A DNA stretch of 64,000 bases from Ascidiimonas meishanensis (GCF_037782385.1 NZ_JBBEXD010000003.1:434001-498000), one strand, 5' to 3'; shown: positions 1-8,283, counted from the stretch's first letter. Made by a program: numbers and translations. Notes: generated by a model from the letters alone, not told the origin.

Positions 1-252
1 GTATTTATCTCTGAAATTTTCCCAAATCATATAAGGGCATCTGGCCAATCTTTTGGTTGTTCTACCCATTGGGTTTTGGCAGCTATAATACCCGCTTTAG
101 TTCCTTGGGCAATTAATTCTATTGGCGCAGGAATGGTGTTTGCTTTTTTTGCTTTTATGATGGTGTTGCAGTTAGTCTTTGTACATTTTATGATGCCTGA
201 AACCAAAGGAGTTTCTCTAGAAGAATTGGCCAAAAAATTAGTAAAGAATTGA
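1..252 (+). CDS. Sugar-porter MFS transporter, C-terminal fragment (5' end outside window)
   Basis: An open frame runs from base 1 to a TGA at 250-252 and gives the last 83 residues of a membrane transporter. It carries two hydrophobic helices and ends with the signature PETKGVSLEEL, the loop after the last helix in the sugar porter family of the major facilitator superfamily. The start, substrate-binding helices and regulator lie left of the window, so the sugar cannot be named. Proton- or sodium-coupled uptake across the inner membrane is the family role. No terminator hairpin follows. The stop is followed by about 700 bases of decayed DNA, so this gene probably marks the end of a functional unit. 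Confidence 0.85.
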   Translation, partial: VFISEIFPNHIRASGQSFGCSTHWVLAAIIPALVPWAINSIGAGMVFAFFAFMMVLQLVFVHFMMPETKGVSLEELAKKLVKN

Positions 253-312
253 GGTGTTTTTTTACTGAAATATCCATTGTATTTTTAATAAGCATTAGAA
301 TAACATACTTCA

Positions 313-459
313 ATGAAAATTATTGAAAGTTATTGGTCAAAGCCTGCACTAATTAAAGATGGGCATGCAGATTCTAAATTTTCTGGTGGATGGCCTGATG
401 TGAAATATCACTACATGAGTTGGGCACTTAGTTGTCTTAAAATTAAAATAAGCTCATAA
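313..459 (+). pseudogene. Truncated N-terminal stub resembling DUF6734 proteins
   Basis: A 48-codon frame starts with MKIIESYWSKP and contains GGWPDVKYHYMSWALSCL before stopping. From memory this matches the beginning of DUF6734 proteins, found in Bacteroidota surface-polysaccharide and accessory regions, which normally run for several hundred residues. Only the first 45 or so residues remain, and no continuation is readable in any frame downstream. I read it as a gene remnant, not a functional peptide. The family assignment rests on recalled similarity and needs a profile search. Confidence 0.5.
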
Positions 460-621
460 TGTTTAAGAGCTTATCTAAAAAGACTACTAGAGGTATGGTA
501 GTTAGATCAGTAATATAAGCATCGTGCTTGTTGATATCACTGGACTATCTTCATGACATATTTTTTAATGGTATGTTATTGTTAAAGTTATTGGCTTTTC
601 GATTATCAAAGAGCGGGCTCT

Positions 622-879
622 TTAAGATCGGTCTGGGCTAGGTAATAAAAGAAATGCTCCTTTATCAAGAATAAACCAAGTAATTAAAAAGGAAAGACAT
701 TCTAGGGTAAAGCTGCCAAACTTAAAAAAAAGCTCACCCAAAATAAGTGAAGCGGCAAGCGTATTTAATGAAATGAGTAATTCTAATGGACCTTTTTTGA
801 AGGAGATACTATTTTTTAGTTGCATGGGTATGAATTTTAGATAGGTGATAAAAGTACCTAGCAAACATGATGCATTCAA
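622..879 (-). pseudogene. Possible remnant of a membrane protein (EamA-like?)
   Basis: An 85-codon minus-strand frame is hydrophobic, with two or three potential helices. The segment around FIPMQLKNSISF and SLILGELF faintly recalls the C-terminal half of EamA/DMT drug-metabolite transporters, where a GE dipeptide follows the penultimate helix. It is too short for that family (about 290 residues), has no convincing start region and sits in a decayed stretch. It may be chance. Bases 460-621 and 880-951 hold nothing else I can recognise apart from a short hairpin. Confidence 0.25.
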
Positions 880-900
880 GGAGTAATATCCTCATTTGTA

Positions 901-918
901 TAGGGGAGTTTTCCCCTA
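901..918. other. Short perfect hairpin downstream of the LRR gene
   Basis: TAGGGGA and TCCCCTA pair as a 7-bp stem around a 4-base loop. It lies 33 bases past the stop of the minus-strand LRR gene and could end that transcript. The run of T on that strand comes before the stem rather than after it, so it is not a standard intrinsic terminator. Confidence 0.3.
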
Positions 919-951
919 GGCTTTAAAAAAAATGGAAGAGTTAAAATTTAA

Positions 952-2571
952 TTAGAAACTCATTCTTCTTTTAGAAGTTTCCGTTTTAGAAGTTGTTCTT
1001 AAAGTTCCTGAATTGGAATGCCTTCTTTGTTGGTTAAGTGGTGTTGCCATTTGATTTGATCTTGGAATGGAATATTTCTCACTTAAGGCAGAAACTTCTT
1101 CCATCTTATTCATTAAAAAGTTGTTAGCGACGTCTTTAATTATACTATCATCTGTACTTATGAGCACTTCTCTAAGTTGTTCTTTCTGCTTATCTATTTC
1201 TAATAAAGGGATTACATCTTCTTTATCATGTAGTAATGTAAGATTATTCTTTTCAAGGATAATCGGTATTTGTTTGTCATAATTTGCTATTAATTTTTCT
1301 CTTTCAGTAAGGATACCCAAATTTGTAAAATAGGGTTCTGTAATAGCTCTCATTTTCTTATCATCCAGTTCGTATCTGCCATTTTTTAGGATAGGTTGGC
1401 CTTCGGTATCTGTTTTACTCACTATTTTGGCAAACTCTTGTGCAAGTTTTGGTTCTACTGCTTGAAATCCATATCTATCATTTATGGTTTTAGGAGCTAT
1501 ACGCCTTCTTTCTCCTATAATTTTCACTTTATTTTCCCTTCTATTTTCTGCTCCTGCCAAAAAAACACTATTAGCTAAAGCTGCAACTACCTCTATTTTT
1601 TCATTTGTTGGGAGGAATTCTTTTAATTTGACACTAATTGTTTCCTCAAGAGCTTCTCTTTTTATTAACCCGTCCAGCAATTCAGGAATTTTATCAGACC
1701 TGTTAATGTTCTGACCTATGGTAGATCTTATTAATAAGCTTTGTACAGGAGTGGGGCAATCTCCCAAGGCAGTAGCTAGTATATTTAAATTTGTATCTCT
1801 TTCTTGTTCATTAGCTGCATCAAAAATTGCATCTAGAAGTAGTTTGGTAGCAGGAATATAAAGTTCTGAGGCAATAGCATCGTTTGTGGGTACCGCCTGA
1901 AGAAATTTAATAATAACCTCCTTGCCTGTTAGATTGGAACCTACTGCGGGTTTAAAATCTCCAGTATTCATGGCTTCAATTTCAGCTAATTTTTCAGGAC
2001 TTTCCTGACCATAAAGCTTTTGAATGACCTCTTGATAATTCTGCGCTTTAAACCTAGAAGCCATATTTGTAGATACCACGTCTCCCCCTAGATTAGACAT
2101 TAATGAGATGATGGATTCGTTGGTAAGGGGGTTATTAATTAAGTAAAGCGTACTAAGATTTGATAAGGATTCTATTTCCTGTGGTAATGTGGTGAGTTGG
2201 TTTTCAGGTAGAAAAAGCTTTTGTAGTAGCGTTAAATTACCAATTTCAGGCGGAATAGAGGTTAGTTGATTGCTCGAAGCATGAAAGGTTTTAAGGCTGG
2301 TTAAATTACCAATTTCTGGAGGTAATGTGGTGAGTTGATTCTCTGATAAATGTAAAAAAGTAAGCTTTGATAATTCGGTAACTTCTACAGGAAGTGTTGT
2401 TAGTTGATTGTCTCGTAAATCTAACTCTCTCAATGAACGAATTGCCTTAATCTTTGGCATTAAATTAGTTAACTCTTCAGAAGTTATACCGAGGTGAGAC
2501 AGGCTCAGTTTGTCAGAAAATAGACCTCTTGCCTTATTAATTCGCTTTTCTGCTTCTGCAATGTTTCCCAT
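952..2571 (-). CDS. Leucine-rich-repeat protein with helical single-cysteine C-terminal domain; effector-like
   Basis: This 539-residue protein has no signal peptide and no membrane helix. Residues about 46-150 form four to five 23-residue leucine-rich repeats of the plant/intracellular type (LxxLxLxxNQLTTLPxEIGNL). Residues about 155-510 are predicted mostly helical and charged. The only cysteine in the whole protein is Cys272, in the sequence ALGDCPTPVQ. The last 30 residues are rich in Arg, Lys and Ser (QQRRHSNS, TSKRRMSF). An LRR followed by a helical domain with one reactive cysteine is the plan of NEL-type bacterial ubiquitin ligases (IpaH, SspH), but the CxD active-site motif is not present, so this is analogy only. 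It is transcribed away from the KPW-repeat cluster. Alternatives are a toxin or a plain scaffold. The LRR call is firm; the function is unknown. Confidence 0.85.
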   Translation of the reverse strand: MGNIAEAEKRINKARGLFSDKLSLSHLGITSEELTNLMPKIKAIRSLRELDLRDNQLTTLPVEVTELSKLTFLHLSENQLTTLPPEIGNLTSLKTFHASSNQLTSIPPEIGNLTLLQKLFLPENQLTTLPQEIESLSNLSTLYLINNPLTNESIISLMSNLGGDVVSTNMASRFKAQNYQEVIQKLYGQESPEKLAEIEAMNTGDFKPAVGSNLTGKEVIIKFLQAVPTNDAIASELYIPATKLLLDAIFDAANEQERDTNLNILATALGDCPTPVQSLLIRSTIGQNINRSDKIPELLDGLIKREALEETISVKLKEFLPTNEKIEVVAALANSVFLAGAENRRENKVKIIGERRRIAPKTINDRYGFQAVEPKLAQEFAKIVSKTDTEGQPILKNGRYELDDKKMRAITEPYFTNLGILTEREKLIANYDKQIPIILEKNNLTLLHDKEDVIPLLEIDKQKEQLREVLISTDDSIIKDVANNFLMNKMEEVSALSEKYSIPRSNQMATPLNQQRRHSNSGTLRTTSKTETSKRRMSF

Positions 2572-2824
2572 AATTCATGAATTGTTTATTAATAAGTAAC
2601 ATAAACCAAGACTTTCCCCCAAAAAGAGCATTTTTAAAATGTAACAGAAATAGTCTAAATCTTAAAAGAAATAGGAATCACAAACTATTTCACAAAGTAG
2701 GTACAAAAGAAGCCTATTTCACAACAGTAATCGGAAGATTTTAAAATGATGAATTGGGGGTAATCTATTAGTAGTGATACTTATATGTGAAAACAAATTT
2801 TGAAATACACTTAATAATTCACAC
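2572..2824. other. Divergent intergenic region between LRR gene and small ORFs
   Basis: The 253 bases between the divergent genes must hold both promoters. The sequence CTATTTCACAA occurs twice, at 2685-2695 and 2714-2724, and the second copy runs into the element shared with the ankyrin gene. No exact TAnnTTTG box with a well-spaced TTG was found on either strand. Confidence 0.3.
2717..2737 (+). promoter_or_regulatory. Element shared with upstream region of the ankyrin gene
   Basis: The sequence TTTCACAACA, then GTAATCGGAAG, recurs with a 3-base insertion and one change at 12960-12983, directly upstream of the ankyrin-repeat gene. The match covers about 20 positions in otherwise unrelated AT-rich DNA. 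It could be a binding site common to the effector-like genes or the remnant of a copied leader. Its role is inferred only. Confidence 0.3.
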
Positions 2825-3013
2825 ATGAAAAATAGTTACTTCTATAATTACTTTAATGTAATCTATCAAACAAAAAGTGGTCGTTCAGTCGTAGCGCAGC
2901 GAGTGCTCGGGGTTACGGCACATGAGGCTAAAAAACGAATAGAAAAAGAAATGGCATTGTCTCCCACATTTGATAGAATTTTAATTGCCGTGAAATTGCA
3001 GAGATCAAACTAA
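2825..3013 (+). CDS. Small hypothetical protein (62 aa)
   Basis: This encodes a 62-residue soluble protein with an aromatic N-terminus (YFYNYFNVIYQ), a basic middle (KSGRSVVAQRVLG), then a helix with alternating charges (HEAKKRIEKEM) and a short hydrophobic end. It begins with ATG a few bases after a TA-rich leader. The composition looks like a real folded alpha/beta miniprotein, and the frame is not a shadow of another gene. I do not recognise the family. It lies directly upstream of a small membrane protein gene on the same strand and before the KPW-repeat cluster, so the two small genes may be co-transcribed. Confidence 0.55.
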   Translation: MKNSYFYNYFNVIYQTKSGRSVVAQRVLGVTAHEAKKRIEKEMALSPTFDRILIAVKLQRSN

Positions 3014-3035
3014 AATTAATATAACCCAATCTATT

Positions 3036-3227
3036 ATGACATCTTATTTTTTACAAAATCAACAAGGACAGATATTAACTGCATTTATGTGTTTAATTAT
3101 CTGCGGTCTTCTTATTAGCTACATAATTTGGAAAAACACGGCTAAGGAAAGCAAAGGAGAAGCGCTAGTTTTAATAAGTATTGCAGCCTTAACTATTTTT
3201 GGAAATATTATTTATTTTGTTTCCTAG
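3036..3227 (+). CDS. Small two-helix membrane protein (63 aa)
   Basis: This 63-residue protein has two clear hydrophobic helices (about residues 13-32 and 43-61) separated by a short charged loop, KNTAKESKGEA. Both ends would face the same side of the membrane. It starts 22 bases after the preceding small gene, so the pair probably forms one transcript. I do not recognise a family. The size and topology would fit a holin-like, toxin-like or transporter-accessory peptide, but nothing visible chooses between these. No signal peptide cleavage site is seen. Confidence 0.5.
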   Translation: MTSYFLQNQQGQILTAFMCLIICGLLISYIIWKNTAKESKGEALVLISIAALTIFGNIIYFVS

Positions 3228-3396
3228 TTGATATAACTAAAAAGTTCTAGATTAAGTCATTGGAATTTAGTAAAAACCCCTTCTTTAGAAAATAATAGCT
3301 CATTAGAATCTGTAAAAGCTAGTGTAATTTAGTAATCACTATATTATTTTAAAATAACAACTAATATGTAATAAGGTTTTAAAGGAATAATAATTT

Positions 3397-4905
3397 ATGA
3401 AAAAGCCATGGGATAGTTTAATAGCTAATGGCGATGTGCCCCCCACTTTAGAAGAGCAAGAATTTACCAAGGAAAAATTTTTTAAAGGTTTTGGAAAAAC
3501 CTTACTATTTAGTGAGATGTCTTTAAGAGAACGTTGGGGTTTTGCATTGTATCAAGATAGACTCGTTAAAAGTATCGATAATACCAAAAGAGTAGAAAAA
3601 AGTCAACAGATTTTTAATACAAATACTATTTCAGAAAATCTTTCTAATGATTTAGAGGTCAAAAAAACTAAAAATGATCACAAAGAAACTGCAAGCCTTA
3701 AACCATGGGATGGTTTAAAAGCTAATAACAATGAGCAGCCTCCCACATTAGAAGAACAACGAGCTGCAAACACCAAGGTCAAAAAGAATTACAGAGAAGA
3801 AAGACCCGGAAATGAAGGAATGGTTTCAAGAGAGCTATGGGCATATTCGTTATATAAAAGAAATGAATCAGTAAAAAATCACAAAAAAATTTCAAACTTT
3901 AAGCCATGGCTTAAATTGAATGGTGAAATACCTCCCTCAATAGAAGAACAAAAAGCGGCAAGTGCTAGAGTAAAAGATAATTATCTTAAAAAAAAACTAC
4001 CAAAGACTGGATTGTCTCCAAGGGAGTTATGGGCTTATAATTTATATTACAACAAAGAATCGCGAAAATTGCGAAAAAAAAACAAACCTCCCAAGCCTAG
4101 TGTTGAACCTTGGTATGATCTAATTACTAAAGGCGAACAGCCCCCCTCAATTGAAGAGCAAAGGATAGCAAGCACTAAAAGTTCAAGTAATTATAGAAAC
4201 AAGAATCCAAGAAAATACGGTTTTACACCAAGAGAAGAGTGGGCACTCCATTTGTATGATAAAAGACAGAGGGAAGCCAAGAAAGCTTCTAATTTTAAGG
4301 TAGTTTCTAGAAATTCGTCAGATTGCGCAGTAAATGATAATGTAACAGTAGCATCTAAGGATGTAGAAGAGTTGGTTAATGCTAATTCGTCAGATGATTT
4401 GGAAGGGTTAGAGGAAATGATAGTTGGATTTGAGGCTAAAGAATCTCTTAAGGATACAGTAGACGATAATGAATCTGTAGCCTCTAAGGATTTAGAGGAC
4501 TTAATTAATGCTAATCCTTCAGATGATTTGGAAGGATTAAAACAAGTGATGGATGAATTGGATACTAATAATGATAAAGTTATTAATGATGCCTTTAAGG
4601 CTGATTTAGGCATCACACTAACCCCTGAGGCTTTACAAACTTTAACAGACCTTAAATTTGTAGATGAAACAGAAGATCTGCAGCAAGATATAGATAAAAC
4701 GGCTACAGCGGTAACAGAAGTTGCGCGTATTCCTGCACCAGATAATTCACCAGGTTTAGGAGGATTTATAAATACCCAACCCACTGCAACAGCAAAAGCT
4801 AGAGGTCTTAAACGTACTAGGAGTGATGAAAGTAGAGCTAGTACTAATAACAATTTAGAGAAAAAACCAGCACCTAGAAAATTCTCTAACCGCGGCTCTA
4901 AGTAG
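3397..4905 (+). CDS. KPW-repeat protein A (novel repeat family, NLS-like tail)
   Basis: This is the first of three tandem paralogues. The 502-residue protein lacks a signal peptide and membrane helices. It has four copies of a unit of about 66 residues, starting at bases 3397, 3700, 3901 and 4105. The unit reads roughly KPWxxLIANGxxPPTLEEQ, then a basic stretch, a Gly-Leu/Met-Ser turn, and RExWAxSLY. An expanded linker follows unit 1. A Ser/Asp/Glu-rich acidic region (about residues 305-440) contains two ASKDxExLxNAN modules. The tail is Gly-Lys-Arg rich (GLKRTRSDES, then KKPAPRKFSNRG) and resembles a bipartite nuclear localisation signal. I do not recognise the repeat. The sequence itself directly shows the architecture and the paralogy; a role in a host cell is inference. 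Confidence 0.85.
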   Translation: MKKPWDSLIANGDVPPTLEEQEFTKEKFFKGFGKTLLFSEMSLRERWGFALYQDRLVKSIDNTKRVEKSQQIFNTNTISENLSNDLEVKKTKNDHKETASLKPWDGLKANNNEQPPTLEEQRAANTKVKKNYREERPGNEGMVSRELWAYSLYKRNESVKNHKKISNFKPWLKLNGEIPPSIEEQKAASARVKDNYLKKKLPKTGLSPRELWAYNLYYNKESRKLRKKNKPPKPSVEPWYDLITKGEQPPSIEEQRIASTKSSSNYRNKNPRKYGFTPREEWALHLYDKRQREAKKASNFKVVSRNSSDCAVNDNVTVASKDVEELVNANSSDDLEGLEEMIVGFEAKESLKDTVDDNESVASKDLEDLINANPSDDLEGLKQVMDELDTNNDKVINDAFKADLGITLTPEALQTLTDLKFVDETEDLQQDIDKTATAVTEVARIPAPDNSPGLGGFINTQPTATAKARGLKRTRSDESRASTNNNLEKKPAPRKFSNRGSK

Positions 4906-4934
4906 CGTACACAGTTGAGATACGCTACTTTTCT
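4900..4934 (+). terminator. Terminator-like hairpin after KPW protein A
   Basis: AAGTAGCGTA (4900-4909) pairs with TACGCTACTT (4921-4930) in a perfect 10-bp stem, followed by a short T-rich tail. The stem includes the stop codon of the gene. After the second paralogue the corresponding sequence is still recognisable at its start (CTAAGTAGCG) but no longer forms the hairpin. Confidence 0.55.
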
Positions 4935-4981
4935 AAAATTATTGTTTATCTTAGGTTACATTTAATAGGATAAGAAAGTAT

Positions 4982-6796
4982 ATGAAAAAACCTTGGGATC
5001 ATTTGATTGCCAATGGCGATGCTCCTCCCACCTTGGATGAGCAAAATGTTGCTAAGGCAAAAGGCAGAAAAAATAATTCAGAAGGAAAAAAACGTAGTGA
5101 AGGCTTGACTACACGCGAAAAATGGGCACTTTCTTTGCATGGAAGTGAAAAATCACAAAAACTTCGCAGAGCTCTAAAGGCTGATAAGGCAACTACTAAA
5201 ACAGCCATGACTGATGGATTACATACGGCTTTAAGTGAGGCAAGTAGCGCTTCAAAAAAGAATGGTACTAACCTTAAAAGTAAAAAATCTACCTCCAACC
5301 AGAAAGAGCAACCAGAGCGTAAAGAATCTCTTCCTACCATAGAAGAGCAGAAGAATGCAAATGATAAAGTGAACAAAAATTATCGTGAAAAACGACCACT
5401 TTATTCAGACATGTCCGCAAGAGAACAATTTGCATTTAAAACGTATAGAGAAGCATTAGAAACACGCTGGAAAATGGCGGGTTCTCATACTGCTTCTGAA
5501 AATGCATCAGTTCAAAAATCTAAAGATGATTTTTCTATAACCCTTGAAGATTTAGAAGAATTAATTCAATCTGATTTACCTGAGGAACTGGAAGGATTAG
5601 AACAAATGATGGTTGAATTTGATGCTAATACGGCAACTACTAAAACAGCCATGACTGATGGATTACATACGGCTTTAAGTGAGGCAAGTAGCGCTTCAAA
5701 AAAGAATGGTACTAACCTTAAAAGTAAAAAATCTACCTCCAACCAGAAAGAGAAACCAGAGCGTAAAGAATCTCTTCCTACAATAGAAGAGCAAAAGAAT
5801 GCAAATGATAAAGTGAGCAAAAATTATCGTGAAAAACGACCACCTTTTTCAGATATGTCCGTAAGAGAACAACTCGCATTTAAAACATATAGTGAAGCAT
5901 TAGAAACACGCTGGAAAATGGCGGGTTCTCATACTGCTTCTGAAAATGCGTCAGGTCAAAAATCTAAAGATGATCTTTCTATAGTTGTGAATAATCTTGA
6001 TGCCAATAAGGGAACTACTAAAACAGCCGAGACTGATGGATTACATGCGGCTTTAAGTAATGCAAGTAAAGCTTTAAGAAAGAAAGGCACTAACCTTAAA
6101 AATAAAAAAGGTAAAAAATCTACCTCCAAAGGGAAGGAGCAACCAGGGAGTAAAGAATTTTCCCCTACACTAAAAGAGCAAAACAAGGCAAAGGATAAAG
6201 TGAACAAAAATTATCGTGAAAAACGACCACCTTTTTCAGATATGACCGCAAGAGAACAATTTGCATTTAAAACGTATAGTGAAGCATTAGAAACACGCTG
6301 GAAAATGGCTGGTTCTCATACTGCTTCTGAAAATGCGTCAGTTCAAGAATCTAAAGATGATTTTTCTGTAACCCCTGAAGACTTAGAAGAATTAATTCAA
6401 TCTGATTCAACTGAGGAGATGGAAGGATTAGCGCAAGTTATGAATCAGCTTGATGCCAATGAATTAGCTGTTAATACCTCCATAACTGCAGCGTATAATA
6501 CTAATTTAGAGATAGCGCCGGATACTTTGGGAATTTTAACAGACCCTAAATTTGTAGACGAAACAGAAGAGCTGCAGCAAGATATAGATAAAACGGCTAG
6601 AGCAGTAGCAGGAGTTGCTCGTATTCCTGCACCAGACGATTCTTTTGGTTTAGGGGGGTTTATGAATGCGCAACCCACCGAAACAGCAACAGCAAAAGGT
6701 CTTAAACGAACTAGGAGTGATGAAAGTGCGGGGAGTACTAATAGTTTAGATAAAAAACCAGCCGCTAGAAAACGCCCTAACCGTGGGTCTAAGTAG
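4982..6796 (+). CDS. KPW-repeat protein B (longest paralogue, internally duplicated)
   Basis: This is the second paralogue, 604 residues. It opens with one canonical unit (MKKPWDHLIANGDAPPTLDEQ to REKWALSL). Then come three longer modules, each made of a Thr/Ser/Lys-rich linker (TTKTAMTDGLHTALS), a basic spacer, and a shortened repeat that has lost the KPW start but keeps LPTIEEQ, NYREKRP and AREQFAFKTY. Modules 1 and 2 are almost identical in DNA (see the repeat entry). The acidic part (EDLEELIQSD) and the C-terminal domain (about residues 480-604) are shared with A and C, including the VDETEELQQDIDKTA segment and the tail KGLKRTRSDES plus KKPAARKRPNRG. There is no cysteine, signal peptide or membrane segment. 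The start codon follows an A/G-rich leader like those of its neighbours. Confidence 0.85.
   Translation: MKKPWDHLIANGDAPPTLDEQNVAKAKGRKNNSEGKKRSEGLTTREKWALSLHGSEKSQKLRRALKADKATTKTAMTDGLHTALSEASSASKKNGTNLKSKKSTSNQKEQPERKESLPTIEEQKNANDKVNKNYREKRPLYSDMSAREQFAFKTYREALETRWKMAGSHTASENASVQKSKDDFSITLEDLEELIQSDLPEELEGLEQMMVEFDANTATTKTAMTDGLHTALSEASSASKKNGTNLKSKKSTSNQKEKPERKESLPTIEEQKNANDKVSKNYREKRPPFSDMSVREQLAFKTYSEALETRWKMAGSHTASENASGQKSKDDLSIVVNNLDANKGTTKTAETDGLHAALSNASKALRKKGTNLKNKKGKKSTSKGKEQPGSKEFSPTLKEQNKAKDKVNKNYREKRPPFSDMTAREQFAFKTYSEALETRWKMAGSHTASENASVQESKDDFSVTPEDLEELIQSDSTEEMEGLAQVMNQLDANELAVNTSITAAYNTNLEIAPDTLGILTDPKFVDETEELQQDIDKTARAVAGVARIPAPDDSFGLGGFMNAQPTETATAKGLKRTRSDESAGSTNSLDKKPAARKRPNRGSK
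5188..6450 (+). repeat. Internal tandem duplication inside KPW protein B
   Basis: Three coding modules start near 5188, 5632 and 6011. Bases 5188-5308 and 5632-5752 are identical over 121 bases, and the similarity continues with few changes for about 300 bases more. The third module is clearly diverged. Module 2 is shorter than module 1 because it lacks the EDLEELIQSD acidic segment. This indicates a recent duplication by unequal exchange. Confidence 0.85.
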
Positions 6797-6873
6797 CGAA
6801 TGTTGAGAGTGTCATTTTTATCTTTTTAAGATAATACGTATCTTAAGAGTTAGTTTGAGAGAATAAAAAGCAT

Positions 6874-8283
6874 ATGAAAAAACCTTGGGATGATTTGATT
6901 GCCAAAGGCAAAACTCCTCCTGCTATAAATGAGCAAAAGGCTGCTAATGCAAAAGCTAAAAAAAATAGTAAGGAAGGAAAACCAATTAAAACAGGTTTAA
7001 ATATCAGGGAACAGTGGGCAAACTCATTATATAATAGTAAAGAATCAAAAGAACTTCGTAAAGCGAATCGAAAGGCAAAACCTTGGGATACCTTGATTTC
7101 AAATAAAGCGATTCCCCCCACCTTGGAAGAGCAAAGTGCTGCAAGAGCAAAGGCTTTTAAAAATAGTATAGAAGGAAAACCAAGTAGTGCAGGTTTAAGT
7201 ATTAAGGAACAATGGGCAAACTCATTATATTATAGCAAAGAATCAAAAGCACTTCGTATAGCGAATCTAAATCTAAAACCTTGGGCTGATTTGATAGCCA
7301 ATGGCGATGCTGCTCCTGTCTTGGATGAGCAAGGAGAAGCAGCAAAAAAATCTAGAAAAAATGCAAAGGAAGGAAAACCAAGAAGTGAAGGTTTAAGTAT
7401 CAGAGAACAATGGGCACTTTCGTTATATGGTAGTAAAGAATCAATAGAGCTTCGCAAAGCGAATCAGAAGCCAAAACCATGGGCTAGTTTGATTGCCAAT
7501 AACGACACTGTTCCTAACTTGGATGAGCAAAAGGCTGCTAATGCAAAGTCTTCGAGGAATAAAAATATAGGAAAACAAAGCAATTCAGGTTTAAATATAC
7601 GTGAACAATGGGCACTTTCATTATATGAGAGTAGAAAATCACAAGCACTTCGCAAAGTTTTGAAGGCTGCAAAGGCATTTGGAAATTCACCAGATTACGC
7701 AGTAGATGATAATGTAACCGTAGCATCTAAGGATGTAGAAGAGTTAGTTAATGCTAACTCGTCAGATGATCTGGAAGGGTTAGAAGAAATGATAGTTGCA
7801 TTTAATGCAAATGAATCTCTTAATGACACATTTGGCGATAATGAATCCGTAGCCTCTAAGGATGTAGAGGACTTAATTAATGCTAATCCGTCAGATAAGT
7901 TGGAAGGGTTAGAAAAAATAATAGTTGAATTTGATACACAGGAATCTGTTATTAAAGAATCCATTACTGATGAATTTAATACTGGTTTAGGCATCGCACC
8001 TGAGACTTTGGAAATTTTAGCAGACCCTAAATTTGTAGATGAAACAGAAGAGCTGCAACGAGATACAGATAAAACGGCTACAGCAGTAGCAGGAGTTGCC
8101 GGTATTCCTGCACCAGACGATTCTTCTGGTTTAGGAGGGTTTATGAATGCGCAACCCACAGCCACAGCAACAGCAAAAGGTCTTAAACGAACTAGGAGTG
8201 ATGAAAGCGCGGGGAGTACTAATAGCAGTTTAGATAAAAAACCAGCTGCTAGAAAACGCCCCAACCGTGGTTTTGGTAAATAA
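6874..8283 (+). CDS. KPW-repeat protein C (most regular repeat array)
   Basis: This third paralogue has 469 residues and the cleanest array: four units beginning at bases 6874, 7078, 7276 and 7474, with an almost constant period of 66 residues. Each carries KPWxxLI near its start, a DEQ/EEQ motif, a basic KNxxEGKP stretch and IREQWAxSLYxSKES at its end. The acidic domain (residues about 275-370) contains two VASKDVEELVNAN-like modules, and the conserved VDETEELQRDTDKTA segment follows. The tail has two Lys/Arg clusters (KGLKRTR and KKPAARKRPNR) about 20 residues apart, the spacing of a bipartite nuclear localisation signal. No secretion signal is recognisable. The gene starts 77 bases after paralogue B. 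The family is unknown to me. Confidence 0.85.
   Translation: MKKPWDDLIAKGKTPPAINEQKAANAKAKKNSKEGKPIKTGLNIREQWANSLYNSKESKELRKANRKAKPWDTLISNKAIPPTLEEQSAARAKAFKNSIEGKPSSAGLSIKEQWANSLYYSKESKALRIANLNLKPWADLIANGDAAPVLDEQGEAAKKSRKNAKEGKPRSEGLSIREQWALSLYGSKESIELRKANQKPKPWASLIANNDTVPNLDEQKAANAKSSRNKNIGKQSNSGLNIREQWALSLYESRKSQALRKVLKAAKAFGNSPDYAVDDNVTVASKDVEELVNANSSDDLEGLEEMIVAFNANESLNDTFGDNESVASKDVEDLINANPSDKLEGLEKIIVEFDTQESVIKESITDEFNTGLGIAPETLEILADPKFVDETEELQRDTDKTATAVAGVAGIPAPDDSSGLGGFMNAQPTATATAKGLKRTRSDESAGSTNSSLDKKPAARKRPNRGFGK

Noticed and set aside
1067..1714. Plus-strand frames across the LRR gene
   Set aside because: They are antisense to a clear LRR protein and low in complexity. There is no independent evidence of coding.
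5188..6450. Possible CRISPR or satellite array
   Set aside because: The repeats are long, coding, in frame and not separated by equal-sized unique spacers. No cas gene is present.
4191..8264. Minus-strand open frames (up to 220 residues) under the KPW-repeat genes
   Set aside because: They mirror the repeats of the plus-strand genes, have repetitive Ser/Leu-rich composition and no start signals. The plus-strand frames explain the periodicity and conservation.
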